64,000 nucleotides of DNA from Alphaproteobacteria bacterium (GTDB taxonomy: Bacteria > Pseudomonadota > Alphaproteobacteria > Caulobacterales > Aquidulcibacteraceae). The stretch is taken from the NCBI GenBank assembly GCA_016124655.1, contig WGNI01000001.1, positions 1 to 64,000 on the forward strand, read 5' to 3'. The position numbers and the translations under genes were made by a program. The notes beneath the pieces are model-generated. The model did no database searches and was not told where the DNA came from. It worked only from the letters and a program-made list of their open reading frames with translations. Shown piece by piece: positions 10,713 to 19,986 of the stretch. How positions within the stretch are numbered: position 1 is the first letter of the stretch; the number at the start of each line of letters is the position of its first letter.

Positions 10713-11363
10713 ATGGCTGATGAAACCGTCTCCGCGCCGACTGAGGAAACTGCGCAGCCGCAACGCCGCGGTCCGCGCCGCGGGCCGCGCGGCGATCGCG
10801 ACCGGCGCCAGCGCGATTCCGGCGGCGAAGATCGCGAAAGCGAATTCGTCGACAAGCTCGTGGCCATCAATCGCGTGGCGAAGGTGGTGAAGGGCGGCAA
10901 AAATTTCGGTTTCGCCGCGCTTGTCGTGGTCGGCGACAAGAAGGGCCGCGTCGGCTACGGTCACGGCAAGGCGCGCGAAGTGCCGGAAGCCATTCGCAAG
11001 GCCACCGAAGAAGCCAAGAAGACGATGATCCGCGTGCCGCTGCGCGAAGGCCGCACGCTGCACCATGACGGCCGCGGCCGCTGGGGCGCCGGCAAGGTGA
11101 TGTTGCGCGCGGCGCCTCCGGGCACGGGTCTGATCGCGGGCGGCCCGATGCGCGCGGTGCTGGAAGTGCTGGGCGTGTCGGACGTCGTGGGCAAGAGCCA
11201 GGGATCGTCCAATCCCTACAACATGGTGCGCGCGACGATCGGCGCCTTGAAGGCGCAGGTTAGCCCGCGTCACGTCGCCAATCGGCGGGGCCTGAAGGTC
11301 TCCGACCTGATCTCGCGGCGCAAGGACGGCGCCAGCCTCGGCGAAGTCGCCTCGGAAGGATAG
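10713..11363 (+). CDS. rpsE: 30S ribosomal protein S5
   Basis: Small-subunit protein shaping the mRNA entry tunnel and decoding accuracy. It has 216 residues. About 45 N-terminal residues are Arg/Asp/Glu-rich and low complexity. Then come [30 protein letters not shown] and the second domain with [34 protein letters not shown]. It is followed by rpmD after 5 bases. Confidence 0.97.
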   Translation: MADETVSAPTEETAQPQRRGPRRGPRGDRDRRQRDSGGEDRESEFVDKLVAINRVAKVVKGGKNFGFAALVVVGDKKGRVGYGHGKAREVPEAIRKATEEAKKTMIRVPLREGRTLHHDGRGRWGAGKVMLRAAPPGTGLIAGGPMRAVLEVLGVSDVVGKSQGSSNPYNMVRATIGALKAQVSPRHVANRRGLKVSDLISRRKDGASLGEVASEG

Positions 11364-11368
11364 TCGTC

Positions 11369-11563
11369 ATGGCCAAGGGCAAAACGATCAAGGTCAAGCG
11401 GGTCGGCAGTCCGATCCGCCGCGACAAGACCCAGGGCGCCACGCTCTTGGGTCTGGGACTGACGCGCGGGCAGCGCGTGGTGGAGCTTGAGGACACGCCG
11501 TCGATCCGCGGCATGATCCGCAAGGTGGCGCACCTCGTGGAAGTGGTTGAGGAGCGCGGCTGA
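11369..11563 (+). CDS. rpmD: 50S ribosomal protein L30
   Basis: Small large-subunit protein of 64 residues. The segments [25 protein letters not shown] and [18 protein letters not shown] match L30. It sits in the standard place between rpsE and rplO. Confidence 0.95.
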   Translation: MAKGKTIKVKRVGSPIRRDKTQGATLLGLGLTRGQRVVELEDTPSIRGMIRKVAHLVEVVEERG

Positions 11564-11587
11564 GGCCGCAGCTGAAGGAAGAAGACG

Positions 11588-12079
11588 ATGCGTCTCAACG
11601 AACTCGCCGACAATGACGGCGCCACCAAGAAGCGCATGCGCGTCGCGCGCGGGGTCGGCTCCGGCAAGGGCAAGACCGCCGGGCGCGGCGTGAAGGGGCA
11701 AAAGTCCCGGCGCGGAGTGTCGATCAACGGCTTCGAGGGCGGGCAGATGCCCATCCATATGCGGATGCCCAAGCGCGGCTTCACGTCGCTGAACCGTGCG
11801 AATTTCGCGTGGATCAATCTCGGACGCCTGCAAAAGGCCATTGATGAGAAGCGCTTAGACGCCAAGGCCGCGATCACGGAAGAGACGCTCGTGGCGTCGG
11901 GACTGTTACGGCGGAAGAAAGACGGCGTGCGGCTCCTTGCGCGGGGCGCATTGACGTCCAAGATTTCGCTCACGGTGACCGGCGCGTCCGCGGCCGCGAT
12001 TGCGGCGGTGGAGAAGGCCGGCGGCAGCGTGACCGTGCTGCGTCCCGCGGCCGAAGCAGACAGCGGCGCGACGGCCTGA
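11588..12079 (+). CDS. rplO: 50S ribosomal protein L15
   Basis: Large-subunit protein that joins late in assembly. It has 163 residues. The Gly/Arg/Lys-rich N-terminal part ([21 protein letters not shown]) and the [17 protein letters not shown] segment are diagnostic. About 120 bases without a gene separate it from secY. Confidence 0.97.
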   Translation: MRLNELADNDGATKKRMRVARGVGSGKGKTAGRGVKGQKSRRGVSINGFEGGQMPIHMRMPKRGFTSLNRANFAWINLGRLQKAIDEKRLDAKAAITEETLVASGLLRRKKDGVRLLARGALTSKISLTVTGASAAAIAAVEKAGGSVTVLRPAAEADSGATA

Positions 12080-12084
12080 AGGGG

Positions 12085-12104
12085 TCCGCCGCGTGGGCGG
12101 CGGA
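12085..12104 (+). promoter_or_regulatory. Hairpin in the rplO-secY spacer
   Basis: A perfect 8-bp stem (TCCGCCGC at 12085-12092 with GCGGCGGA at 12097-12104) closes a GTGG loop. No U-tract follows, so it is not a canonical terminator. It may stabilise or process the mRNA between the ribosomal genes and secY. Confidence 0.45.
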
Positions 12105-12202
12105 GCGGCGAGGGCGCAGCCAGGGCGGGCGGTTTTCTGCCGCACAGCCTTCGCTGAACGCTGAAGGTTTTGTATTGAGCGGGACACCGCCCAGGAGATC
12201 CC

Positions 12203-13561
12203 ATGGCTTCCGCCGCTGAGCAGCTCGCAGCCAACATCAATTTTCAGGCCTTCGCCAAAGCCACGGAACTTCAAAAGCGCATCTGGTTCACGCTGGGCGC
12301 ATTGGTGGCGTATCGCGTCGGCACGTTCATCCCGATCCCGGGCGTCGACATCGAGGCGTTCAGTCAGGCCTTCCAGGGCCAGGCGGGCGGCATCCTGGGC
12401 ATGTTCAACACCTTCGCCGGCGGCGCGGTTGAGCGCATGGCGGTGTTTGCGCTGAACGTGATGCCGTACATCTCGGCGTCGATCATCATCCAGCTTCTGG
12501 CCACCACATCGCCCTCGCTTGAGCGATTGAAGAAGGAAGGCGAGGCCGGCCGGAAACAGCTCAACCAGTACACGCGCTATCTTACAGTCGCGCTGGCGAT
12601 GATGCAGTCCTACGGCATCGCCATTGGCCTCCAGGGCTCTCCGGGCGTGGTCACCAATCCCGGATGGATGTTCATCGCGTCGACCGTGATCACGCTGACC
12701 GGGGGCACGATGTTCCTGATGTGGCTGGGCGAGCAGATCACCGCACGCGGCGTCGGCAACGGCATTTCGCTGATCATCTTCACCGGCATCGTCGCTGGCG
12801 CGCCGGCGGCGCTCTATCAGTCGCTGACGCTGGTGCGCGAAGGCGCGCTCAGCTTCTTCGGCATGCTCGGCATCGTGCTGATCCTGGCTGCGGCGACAGT
12901 GTTCATCGTGTTCATCGAGCGGTCGCAGCGGCGGCTGGTGATCCAGTATCCGAAGCGTCAGGTCGGCAATCGGATGTTCATGGGCGAGAGCTCGTTCCTG
13001 CCGTTGAAAATCAACACCGCAGGCGTGATCCCGCCGATCTTTGCGTCGTCGCTGCTGCTGTTGCCGACGACGTTTCTGAGCTTCGTGGGCGGGCAGCAGG
13101 ACCTGCCGTCCTGGCTGTCCTGGATGCCGGGCGTGGCGGGCGCGCTGGGCTACGGGCAGCCGCTGCACATGGCGCTCTACGCGGTTCTGATCATCTTCTT
13201 CTGCTTCTTCTACACCTCCATCGTTTTCAATCCGGAAGAGACGGCGGACAATCTGCGCAAGTATGGCGGGTTCCTGCCGGGCATCCGTCCGGGCAAGAAG
13301 ACCGCGGAATATCTCGACTATGTGCTGACGCGACTGACCGCGATCGGCGCGGTCTACATCACCATCGTCTGCCTCGTGCCGGAAATCCTGATCGCCTATC
13401 AGGGCCTGCCTTTCTATCTCGGCGGCACCTCGCTTCTGATCGTGGTCTCGGTGACGATTGACACGGTCACGCAAATCCAGTCGCATCTGGTGGCGCATCA
13501 GTATGAGGGCCTGATCAAGCGGTCCAAGCTGCGCGGCGGCGGGGGGATCAAACCGCGATGA
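12203..13561 (+). CDS. secY: Preprotein translocase subunit SecY
   Basis: Channel subunit of the SecYEG translocon in the inner membrane. The 452 residues contain about ten hydrophobic segments, starting with the [19 protein letters not shown] stretch. The conserved cytoplasmic loop [36 protein letters not shown] and the C-terminal loop [23 protein letters not shown] are intact. It follows rplO in the spc operon and overlaps adk by four bases (ATGA, 13558-13561), so the two are co-translated. Confidence 0.98.
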   Translation: MASAAEQLAANINFQAFAKATELQKRIWFTLGALVAYRVGTFIPIPGVDIEAFSQAFQGQAGGILGMFNTFAGGAVERMAVFALNVMPYISASIIIQLLATTSPSLERLKKEGEAGRKQLNQYTRYLTVALAMMQSYGIAIGLQGSPGVVTNPGWMFIASTVITLTGGTMFLMWLGEQITARGVGNGISLIIFTGIVAGAPAALYQSLTLVREGALSFFGMLGIVLILAAATVFIVFIERSQRRLVIQYPKRQVGNRMFMGESSFLPLKINTAGVIPPIFASSLLLLPTTFLSFVGGQQDLPSWLSWMPGVAGALGYGQPLHMALYAVLIIFFCFFYTSIVFNPEETADNLRKYGGFLPGIRPGKKTAEYLDYVLTRLTAIGAVYITIVCLVPEILIAYQGLPFYLGGTSLLIVVSVTIDTVTQIQSHLVAHQYEGLIKRSKLRGGGGIKPR

Positions 13562-14118
13562 ATCTCATCCTGTTCGGCCCGCCGGCGGCCGGCAAAGGTA
13601 CGCAGGCCAAGCGGCTGGTGGACGAACGCGGATATGTTCAGCTGTCGACGGGCGACATGCTGCGCGCGGCCCGGAAGTCGGGCTCCGAATTGGGCATGCG
13701 GGTCGCCGCGATCATGGATTCCGGCTCGCTGGTGTCGGACGAGATCGTGATCGAACTGATCGAGGATGCGCTGGACCACAATGTGGGCGCTCCTGGTTTC
13801 ATTTTTGACGGTTTCCCCCGGACGGTGGCGCAGGCGGAAGCGCTCGACGCGCTGATGGCGCGGCACGGCCAGAAGATCGATCTGGTCGTTCGGCTGGAGG
13901 TCGATAGCCAGTCGCTGATGGATCGGATCGCCAAGCGCTATGCCGAGCAGGGCCGGGCGGACGACAATCCCGACGCCTACAAGGTGCGGCTCGACGCCTA
14001 TACCGCGCAAACCGCGCCGCTGGTCCCGTATTACGAGAAACAGGGCAAACTGGTTGGCGTCGACGGAATGGCGGACGTTCAGACGGTCGCGCAGGCCATC
14101 GACCGGGCGCTCGGCTAG
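13558..14118 (+). CDS. adk: Adenylate kinase, short form without zinc lid
   Basis: Converts ATP plus AMP to two ADP in the cytoplasm. The P-loop GPPAAGKGT is at residues 7-15, and [14 protein letters not shown] is the AMP-binding segment. It has 186 residues because the inserted LID domain is reduced to a short loop around [19 protein letters not shown], with no cysteines, the common form in alphaproteobacteria. It overlaps secY by four bases. Confidence 0.97.
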   Translation: MNLILFGPPAAGKGTQAKRLVDERGYVQLSTGDMLRAARKSGSELGMRVAAIMDSGSLVSDEIVIELIEDALDHNVGAPGFIFDGFPRTVAQAEALDALMARHGQKIDLVVRLEVDSQSLMDRIAKRYAEQGRADDNPDAYKVRLDAYTAQTAPLVPYYEKQGKLVGVDGMADVQTVAQAIDRALG

Positions 14119-14168
14119 GGGCGAAGATTTACAGCGCGGACTGGCGTTAAAATCTCCAGCCGCGCGCA

Positions 14169-14196
14169 TTGACGGGCGCGAAAGCCCCGCTATAAC
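14169..14196 (+). promoter_or_regulatory. Sigma-73-type promoter for rpsM-rpsK-rpoA-rplQ
   Basis: TTGACGG (14169-14175), 13 bases, then GCTATAAC (14189-14196) matches the published Caulobacter housekeeping consensus TTGACGS-N10-14-GCTANAWC at every defined position. It lies in the adk-rpsM gap, about 90 bases before rpsM, so the alpha operon can be transcribed separately from the S10/spc genes. Confidence 0.75.
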
Positions 14197-14286
14197 GGCG
14201 GGCTTCGCGATAGGCGGCAGAACGCGTCCCGCCCGGCCTTGAAACGGGCTGGGGGCGTCGCGATTTTCTCGTTTTGGAGTTTCAGC

Positions 14287-14655
14287 ATGGCCCGGATCGC
14301 CGGCGTCAATATCCCCACGCAAAAGCGCGTCGTCGTCGCGCTGCAATACATCCATGGGATCGGGCCGTATTTCGCCAAGGAAATCTGCGGCAAGGTCGGC
14401 ATCACCGAGGATCGCCGGGTCAATCAATTGACCGATTCCGAGGTGCTGCAGATCCGTGAAGCGATCGACCGCGACTACACGGTGGAAGGCGATCTGCGGC
14501 GCGACACCGCCCAGAATATCAAGCGCCTGATGGACTTGGGCTGCTATCGCGGTCTGCGCCATCGCCGCGGCCTGCCCGTCCGCGGTCAGCGCACGCACAC
14601 CAATGCGCGCACGCGCAAAGGCCCGGCCAAGCCGATCGCCGGCAAGAAGAAATAA
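14287..14655 (+). CDS. rpsM: 30S ribosomal protein S13
   Basis: Head protein forming the intersubunit bridge to the 50S subunit. It has 122 residues from the ATG at 14287 ([26 protein letters not shown]). The C-terminal basic tail [29 protein letters not shown] is typical. It is first in the alpha-operon segment behind its own promoter. No rpmJ, infA or map gene precedes it, unlike in many bacteria. Confidence 0.97.
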   Translation: MARIAGVNIPTQKRVVVALQYIHGIGPYFAKEICGKVGITEDRRVNQLTDSEVLQIREAIDRDYTVEGDLRRDTAQNIKRLMDLGCYRGLRHRRGLPVRGQRTHTNARTRKGPAKPIAGKKK

Positions 14656-14667
14656 AGGGTTACGGGC

Positions 14668-15057
14668 ATGGCCAAGGAAGCAACGCGCGTTCGCAAGAGA
14701 GAACGCAAGAACATCGCGTCGGGCGTCGCGCACGTCGCCGCCTCGTTCAACAACACGATGATCACCATCACCGATGCGCAAGGCAACACGATCTCGTGGT
14801 CGTCCGCCGGCGGTATGGGTTTCAAAGGCTCGCGCAAGTCGACGCCGTACGCCGCACAGGTCGCCGCTGAAGACGCCGGCCGCAAGGCGATGGAACACGG
14901 CATGCGCACGCTGGAAGTGGAAGTGTCGGGTCCCGGCGCCGGGCGCGAAAGCGCGTTGCGCGCGCTGCAGGCCGTCGGCTTCACGGTCACGGCCATCAAG
15001 GACGTGACGCCGATCCCACATAACGGCTGCAGGCCGCCGAAACGGCGCAGAGTTTAA
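14668..15057 (+). CDS. rpsK: 30S ribosomal protein S11
   Basis: 30S platform protein near the E site. It has 129 residues. [45 protein letters not shown] and the end [16 protein letters not shown] are diagnostic. It lies 12 bases after rpsM. Confidence 0.97.
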   Translation: MAKEATRVRKRERKNIASGVAHVAASFNNTMITITDAQGNTISWSSAGGMGFKGSRKSTPYAAQVAAEDAGRKAMEHGMRTLEVEVSGPGAGRESALRALQAVGFTVTAIKDVTPIPHNGCRPPKRRRV

Positions 15058-15112
15058 GGCCCGCGTCGAACGACGCGCCGCGCCGAGCCCAGCCCGCAGA
15101 ATCGAGAGCAGA

Positions 15113-16132
15113 ATGACGATCGAAAAAAACTGGCTTGAATTGATCCGCCCGAAAAAGCCGCTTGTCGAGCATGGCTTCGATCCCAGCCGCAAGGCGACGA
15201 TGATCGCGGAGCCGCTGGAGCGCGGTTTCGGCATGACGCTCGGCAACGCGCTGCGGCGCGTGTTGTTGTCGTCGCTGCAGGGCGCGGCCATCACCGCCGT
15301 GCAGATCGACGGCGTGGTGCACGAGTTCTCGTCCATTCCCGGCGTGCGCGAAGATGTCGTCGACATCATCCTGAACCTCAAGCAGGTCGCGATCCGCATG
15401 CGCGGCGAAGGCCCGAAGAAGGTGCTGTTGAAGGCGCAAGGCCCGGGCGAAGTCACGGCCAAGGACATTCAGACGGTCTCCGACATGGAGATCCTCAATC
15501 CGAACTACGTCATCTGCACGCTCGATGACGGCGCGTCGCTGCGCATGGAGCTGACGATCGACAACGGCAAAGGGTATGTGCCGGCGGAAAAGAACCGCCC
15601 GGACGATGCGCCGATCGGGCTTATCGCCATCGATTCCATCTATTCGCCGGTGCGACGCGTCGCTTATCGCGTGGAGAATACGCGCGAAGGCCAGGTGCTC
15701 GATTACGACAAGCTGATCATCGACATCGAAACCAATGGCGCGTTGCGCCCTGAAGATGCGATCGCGTACGCCGCGCGCATCCTGCAGGACCAGCTGCAAG
15801 TCTTCATCACGTTCGAAGAGCCGAAGGCGAAGAAGGATTTCGCCGACAAGCCGGACCTGCCCTTCAATCCGAACCTGTTGAAGAAGGTCGACGAACTGGA
15901 ATTGTCGGTCCGCTCGGCGAACTGCCTGAAGAACGACAACATCGTCTATATCGGCGACCTGATTCAGAAGTCGGAAGCGGAAATGCTGCGCACGCCGAAC
16001 TTCGGCCGCAAGTCGCTCAACGAAATCAAGGAAGTGCTGGCCACGATGGGTCTGCACCTCGGCATGGCGGTCGAGAACTGGCCGCCGGACAATATCGAAG
16101 ATCTCGCGAAGAAATTTGAAGATCAGATGTAA
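15113..16132 (+). CDS. rpoA: RNA polymerase alpha subunit
   Basis: Assembly platform of RNA polymerase. It has 339 residues: the N-terminal dimerisation domain (about 1-235, with [22 protein letters not shown] near residue 45) and the C-terminal domain (about 260-330, with [24 protein letters not shown] and [16 protein letters not shown]) that contacts UP elements and activators. It lies in the standard place between rpsK and rplQ. Confidence 0.98.
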   Translation: MTIEKNWLELIRPKKPLVEHGFDPSRKATMIAEPLERGFGMTLGNALRRVLLSSLQGAAITAVQIDGVVHEFSSIPGVREDVVDIILNLKQVAIRMRGEGPKKVLLKAQGPGEVTAKDIQTVSDMEILNPNYVICTLDDGASLRMELTIDNGKGYVPAEKNRPDDAPIGLIAIDSIYSPVRRVAYRVENTREGQVLDYDKLIIDIETNGALRPEDAIAYAARILQDQLQVFITFEEPKAKKDFADKPDLPFNPNLLKKVDELELSVRSANCLKNDNIVYIGDLIQKSEAEMLRTPNFGRKSLNEIKEVLATMGLHLGMAVENWPPDNIEDLAKKFEDQM

Positions 16133-16165
16133 TCCGCAGATCGCGGACGATTAGGGGAAGCCGTC

Positions 16166-16582
16166 ATGCGCCATGGCGTCGCGCAAAAGAAACTGAACCG
16201 CACCGCGAGCCATCGCACGGCCATGTTCGCCAACATGGCCGCTGCGCTGATCAAGCATGAGCAGATCGTCACGACGCTGCCCAAGGCCAAAGCGCTGCGC
16301 CCGGTGGTGGAGAAGCTCGTCACGCTGGCCAAGCGCGGCGATCTGGCCTCGCGCCGGCTGGCGGCGTCGCGCCTGCGCGACGAGACGATGGCCAAGAAGC
16401 TCTTCGATACGCTGGGGCCGCGCTTCAAGACGCGCAATGGCGGTTATACGCGGGTGTTGAAGGCCGGCTTTCGTCATGGCGACAACGCCCCGGTTGCGGT
16501 GATCGAGTTCGTCGATCGCGACGAGGACGCCAAGGGCCAAGACAGCGGGCCGCGCCCGGACATGATGGCCGACGCGGAATAG
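16166..16582 (+). CDS. rplQ: 50S ribosomal protein L17
   Basis: Large-subunit protein near the tunnel exit. It has 138 residues. The start [34 protein letters not shown] is typical for L17, and a short acidic C-terminal extension follows the conserved [26 protein letters not shown]. Last gene of the superoperon, followed by a strong terminator. Confidence 0.97.
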   Translation: MRHGVAQKKLNRTASHRTAMFANMAAALIKHEQIVTTLPKAKALRPVVEKLVTLAKRGDLASRRLAASRLRDETMAKKLFDTLGPRFKTRNGGYTRVLKAGFRHGDNAPVAVIEFVDRDEDAKGQDSGPRPDMMADAE

Positions 16583-16964
16583 ATCCCGCATCTGCGAAAG
16601 TGGCTGAAGTTTAACCAACCGCCGGCGCAACGCCGGCGGTTTTCGTTTGGCCGGTCTGTTGCCGATCTCGTCAAAGATTGCGGGTTTGCTTTGTCCTTGC
16701 GCCTCAAGGGAAAAATCTTGCATGCGCGCAGGCCACCCAGATCAAACGCGGGGTTGCATGAGCGATTGTGCATTTGTTGCAGAAACTTAAGGGCAATCGC
16801 TCCGCAAGAGTTTACTTGAAAATTTGGCGAAACGTTGAAAGGTTCGCGCAAACGCTTTAGACGCGCTCCCATGTTGACGCCGCCGGCGTCGTCCGGCGCG
16901 GCGATCGCGCAATCGATCTACAGGTCCGCGGCACGAGCGGACGAACCCGAAATGGAGAGTTGGT
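16583..16964. other. Intergenic gap between rplQ and the arsR-like gene
   Basis: The gap is 382 bases, the only stretch over 300 bases without a convincing gene. It holds the rplQ terminator (16619-16648), then a more AT-rich section with no promoter I would defend, and a palindrome GACGCC-GCC-GGCGTC (16876-16890) that overlaps a TTGACG. A 22-codon frame at 16722-16790 is not supported by other signals. Confidence 0.6.
16619..16648 (+). terminator. Rho-independent terminator of the ribosomal superoperon
   Basis: A perfect 9-bp stem (CCGCCGGCG, 16619-16627, with CGCCGGCGG, 16631-16639) has a CAA loop and is followed directly by TTTTCGTTT. Confidence 0.93.
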
Positions 16965-17315
16965 ATGGCGAAACGCGGAGCAAACCTCGACAGCGTCCTT
17001 TCTGCGCTGGCTGACGGAAACCGCCGCAAGGTGCTGGAAGTGCTGCGCAAGGGCTCCCGCCGCGCAGGCGAGCTGGCTGACGCCACGGGCCTCGCGCCGC
17101 CGGCAATGAGCCGCCATCTGAAGGCGCTGCGCGATGCGGGCCTGGTTGAAGAGACGCATCCGGAATTCGACGCGCGCGTGCGCATCTACACACTTTCGGC
17201 CAAGCCGATGGCGGATCTTAAGTCCTGGATCGAAGATTCCGAGAGGGCGTATGCCTCCCAGCAATCGGCCGCGCCCAAGGCTGCGGCGAAGCGTGGGCGC
17301 AAGAAGGCGGCCTGA
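16965..17315 (+). CDS. ArsR-type winged-helix transcriptional regulator
   Basis: DNA-binding regulator of 116 residues. The winged helix spans about residues 8-85, with ADGNRRKVLEVLRKGSRRAGELADATGLAPPAMSRHLKALRDAGLVEE matching ArsR/GntR-like helix-turn-helix proteins. The usual ArsR metal-binding cysteines are absent, so arsenic or metal sensing is not supported. The last 20 residues are an Ala/Lys/Arg tail (AAAKRGRKKAA) that may add nonspecific DNA binding. GGAGAG lies 6 bases before the ATG. It stands alone between two terminator-like hairpins. Its target is unknown. Confidence 0.8.
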   Translation: MAKRGANLDSVLSALADGNRRKVLEVLRKGSRRAGELADATGLAPPAMSRHLKALRDAGLVEETHPEFDARVRIYTLSAKPMADLKSWIEDSERAYASQQSAAPKAAAKRGRKKAA

Positions 17316-17345
17316 TCCCGCCGCTGCTCGGATCATCTAGAGCGA

Positions 17346-17384
17346 CAAATCGGCCGGCGTGCGTTGTGTGCGCCGGCCGATTTG
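17346..17384. terminator. Long inverted repeat, probable bidirectional terminator
   Basis: A perfect 14-bp stem (17346-17359 with 17371-17384) has an 11-base loop. CAAAT at the 5' foot and ATTTG at the 3' foot give a short U-run on either strand. It separates the arsR-like gene from rarA. Confidence 0.75.
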
Positions 17385-17435
17385 CGTCGTCCCGGATGGT
17401 GGCGTGAGCGGGCGGGGCGGCGCTATCATCAGTTC

Positions 17436-18737
17436 ATGACCGATCTGTTCCAGGCGGCTGGCCTCGACGGGGATGCGCCGCATCCACTGGCGGATGTGCT
17501 GCGGCCGAAGCGGCTGGAAGACGTCGTCGGCCAGGATCATGTGCTGGCGCCGGATAAGCCCATCGGGCGGATGGTGCGCGCCAGGCGGCTTTCCTCGATG
17601 ATCCTGTGGGGTCCGCCAGGCGTGGGCAAGACGACGATCGCGCGGCTGCTGGCTGCGGAGACGGGACTTGAATTTCAGCAGATCTCGGCGGTGTTTTCCG
17701 GCGTTGCCGATCTGAAAAAGGCGTTCGAGGCGGCCAAGGCGCGGCGCGCGGCGGGCAAGGGCACGTTGCTTTTTGTCGACGAAATCCATCGTTTCAATCG
17801 CGCGCAACAGGATGGCTTCCTGCCTTATGTCGAAGAGGGCGTGGTGACGCTCGTCGGCGCAACGACGGAAAATCCCTCGTTTGAATTGAACGCGGCGTTG
17901 CTGTCGCGCGCGCAGGTGCTGGTGTTGCGCCGGCTTGATGATGCGGCGATGGAGCGGCTGTTACAGCGGGCGGAAGGTCATGAACGCCGCGCGTTGCCGC
18001 TGACTGGCGAGGCGCGCGCAGCGTTAATCGGAATGGCCGACGGCGACGGCCGGTATCTGCTGACGCTGGCGGAGGAAACGTTCACGCTCGGCGAAAACGA
18101 AACGCTGGACGTCGCGGGGCTCTCCGCGCTCCTGCAAAAGCGCGCGCCGGCTTACGACAAGGACCGCGAAGAGCATTACAATCTCATCTCCGCGCTGCAC
18201 AAAAGCATTCGCGGCTCCGATCCGGACGCCGCGCTCTATTGGCTCGCGCGCATGGTGGATGGCGGCGAGGATTTGCTGTTCATTGCGCGCCGTCTCGTGC
18301 GCGCGGCGGCTGAGGACATCGGCCTTGCCGATCCCACCGCGCTGATGATCTGTACGGCGGCGAAGGATGCGGTGGATTTTCTGGGCGCGCCGGAAGCCGA
18401 GCTGCATTTGGCGCAGGCGGTGATCCATCTCGCCACCGCGCCGAAATCCAATGCGGCGTATGTGGCCTGGGGCGCGGCGAAGGCGGCGGCGCGCGAGACG
18501 GGATCACTCGGTCCGCCGATGCACATCCGCAATGCGCCGACGCGGTTGATGCGCGATCTCGGGTACGGGGAAGGTTACGCCTACGATCACGACGCCAAGG
18601 ATGGTTTCTCCGGACAGAACTATTTTCCCGACGGGATGGCGCGGCGCACGTTCTACGCGCCTCGCGGCGAGGGCCGCGAAGCGCCAATCAAAGAGCGGCT
18701 CGCGCGCTTGGCGGCGCTGAGGGCCAAGCGTGGCTGA
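17436..18737 (+). CDS. rarA: Replication-associated recombination protein A (MgsA/RarA AAA+ ATPase)
   Basis: AAA+ ATPase of the clamp-loader clade acting at stalled replication forks. It has 433 residues, close to the usual length. The Walker A motif GPPGVGKTT is at 59-67, Walker B LLFVDEIHRFN near 110, sensor 1 VGATTENPSFELN near 140, and the C-terminal tetramerisation domain includes ISALHKSIRGSDPDAALYWLARM. I start it at the ATG at 17436, since the longer frame runs back into the inverted repeat. It overlaps the next gene by 8 bases. Confidence 0.95.
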   Translation: MTDLFQAAGLDGDAPHPLADVLRPKRLEDVVGQDHVLAPDKPIGRMVRARRLSSMILWGPPGVGKTTIARLLAAETGLEFQQISAVFSGVADLKKAFEAAKARRAAGKGTLLFVDEIHRFNRAQQDGFLPYVEEGVVTLVGATTENPSFELNAALLSRAQVLVLRRLDDAAMERLLQRAEGHERRALPLTGEARAALIGMADGDGRYLLTLAEETFTLGENETLDVAGLSALLQKRAPAYDKDREEHYNLISALHKSIRGSDPDAALYWLARMVDGGEDLLFIARRLVRAAAEDIGLADPTALMICTAAKDAVDFLGAPEAELHLAQAVIHLATAPKSNAAYVAWGAAKAAARETGSLGPPMHIRNAPTRLMRDLGYGEGYAYDHDAKDGFSGQNYFPDGMARRTFYAPRGEGREAPIKERLARLAALRAKRG

Positions 18738-19467
18738 ACCGCGCGCGCGTCTGTTGCATCAGGACGAAAGCCTTCTTGTCTTCGACAAGCCCGCGGGTCT
18801 CGCCGCGCAGGGCGGGTCCGGCATTGCTGAAAGTCTGGAGACCCAAGCCGCCGCCTACGCCAAAGCCTCAGGCAAGCCGCCGCGTCTGGTGCATCGGCTC
18901 GACCGCGACACGTCGGGCGTCATCGTGTTGGCGCGCACAAAGCCGGCGGCGGCTTTTCTGTCTGCCGCGTTCGCCGAACGACGCGTACGGAAATCCTATC
19001 TCGCCGTCGTCTGCGCGGCGCCTGCGCCGGCAGCGGGCGTCATCGATGCGCCCCTGAAAAAGGAAACGCGCAACCGGCTCGACATCATGCGCATCGCCGC
19101 GCCCGAGGCGCCGGGCGCGCTTCCGGCGCGGACGCAGTACGAGACGTTAGCCGCGCACGGCGGGGCCGCGCTGGTGCGGCTCCAGCCGGACACGGGGCGC
19201 ATGCACCAATTGCGGGTTCATCTCGCCCATCTGGGCTCGCCAATCGCCGGGGACGGCAAATATGGCGGGTTGCTTGCGCTTGGCGGCGCCGCGGTCCCGC
19301 GGCTGATGCTGCACGCGGCTGCGCTGGAGCTACCTCATCCTGATGGGTCGCGGGTGACTTTCTCCGCACCGCCGCCTCATGACTTTGTGACGCTAGCCGC
19401 ACCGCTCGGCCTGGGCGCGGCGCTTGAGATCGCCTATGGTCCGCCGGCGAGCGGACCCCACGACTAG
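18730..19467 (+). CDS. RluA-family RNA pseudouridine synthase
   Basis: Isomerises uridine to pseudouridine in rRNA or tRNA. The catalytic motif HRLDRDTSG is at 55-63, with Asp58 the expected nucleophile. Other family motifs are LLVFDKPAGL and DTGRMHQLRVHLAHLGSPIAGDGKYGG. At 245 residues it has no N-terminal S4 domain, so it resembles RluA/TruC-type enzymes rather than RluC/RluD. The exact target base cannot be read from the sequence. It overlaps rarA by 8 bases and is followed 3 bases later by a lipoprotein gene. A second member of the family lies at 21166. Confidence 0.9.
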   Translation: MAEPRARLLHQDESLLVFDKPAGLAAQGGSGIAESLETQAAAYAKASGKPPRLVHRLDRDTSGVIVLARTKPAAAFLSAAFAERRVRKSYLAVVCAAPAPAAGVIDAPLKKETRNRLDIMRIAAPEAPGALPARTQYETLAAHGGAALVRLQPDTGRMHQLRVHLAHLGSPIAGDGKYGGLLALGGAAVPRLMLHAAALELPHPDGSRVTFSAPPPHDFVTLAAPLGLGAALEIAYGPPASGPHD

Positions 19468-19470
19468 GGA

Positions 19471-19986
19471 ATGTCCATGAAGAGATTAGCCCTTGCGGCG
19501 GCGCTGATGCTGTTGGCCGCGTGCGCGTCCACGCCGGTCTATGCGCCCGCGGCGCGCGCCGGCGGGACCGGCTATTCCGAGCAGCGCATCGAGACCAATC
19601 GCTGGCGTGTGATTTATCGCGGCGGCCAGGGCGCCAATCCGGCGCTGGTGGCGGATTTCGCGCTGCTGCGCGCGGCCGATCTTACGGTGCTCTCCGGCAA
19701 TGACTGGTTCGTCGTCGACCGGCGCGACGCGGAGGTCGAGCCGGGCTCACGGGGTCCGAGCGTTTCGGTCGGCCTTGGCGGCGGCAATTATGGGCGGCGC
19801 AGTGGCGTCGGCGTCGGGGTCGGCGTGGGCTTTCCGCTTGGCGGCGGACAGAGCGGGCCGAGCGAGCTTCTCTTGGAGATCCGCATGGGCCGCGGCCCTG
19901 CCCCGGAGGTTCCGAACGCCTATAACGCCCGCGACGTCGCGCAGTCGATCCGCGCGCGTCTCAATGCGCCTCCGGCGCAGGTTTAG
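19471..19986 (+). CDS. CC0125/CC1285-type lipoprotein
   Basis: Predicted envelope lipoprotein of 171 residues. The N-terminus has a charged start, a hydrophobic core and the lipobox LAAC with Cys18. The mature part contains GYSEQRIETNRWRVIYRGG and LLRAADLTVLSGNDWFVV, the pattern I recognise from the Caulobacter CC0125/CC1285 lipoprotein family of unknown function. A Gly/Val-rich low-complexity run (about 100-125) follows. The ATG at 19477 is an alternative start. Its 3' end overlaps the convergent nitroreductase gene by four bases. Confidence 0.75.
   Translation: MSMKRLALAAALMLLAACASTPVYAPAARAGGTGYSEQRIETNRWRVIYRGGQGANPALVADFALLRAADLTVLSGNDWFVVDRRDAEVEPGSRGPSVSVGLGGGNYGRRSGVGVGVGVGFPLGGGQSGPSELLLEIRMGRGPAPEVPNAYNARDVAQSIRARLNAPPAQV

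Noticed and set aside
11906-15468. Long minus-strand frames opposite secY, adk, rpsM and rpsK
   Set aside because: Same shadow effect. They run across known ribosomal genes and have no ribosome-binding sites or family motifs.
16722-16790. A 22-codon small ORF in the rplQ-arsR gap
   Set aside because: Only a poorly spaced AAGGG precedes it. The peptide has no recognisable features and the region otherwise looks noncoding.
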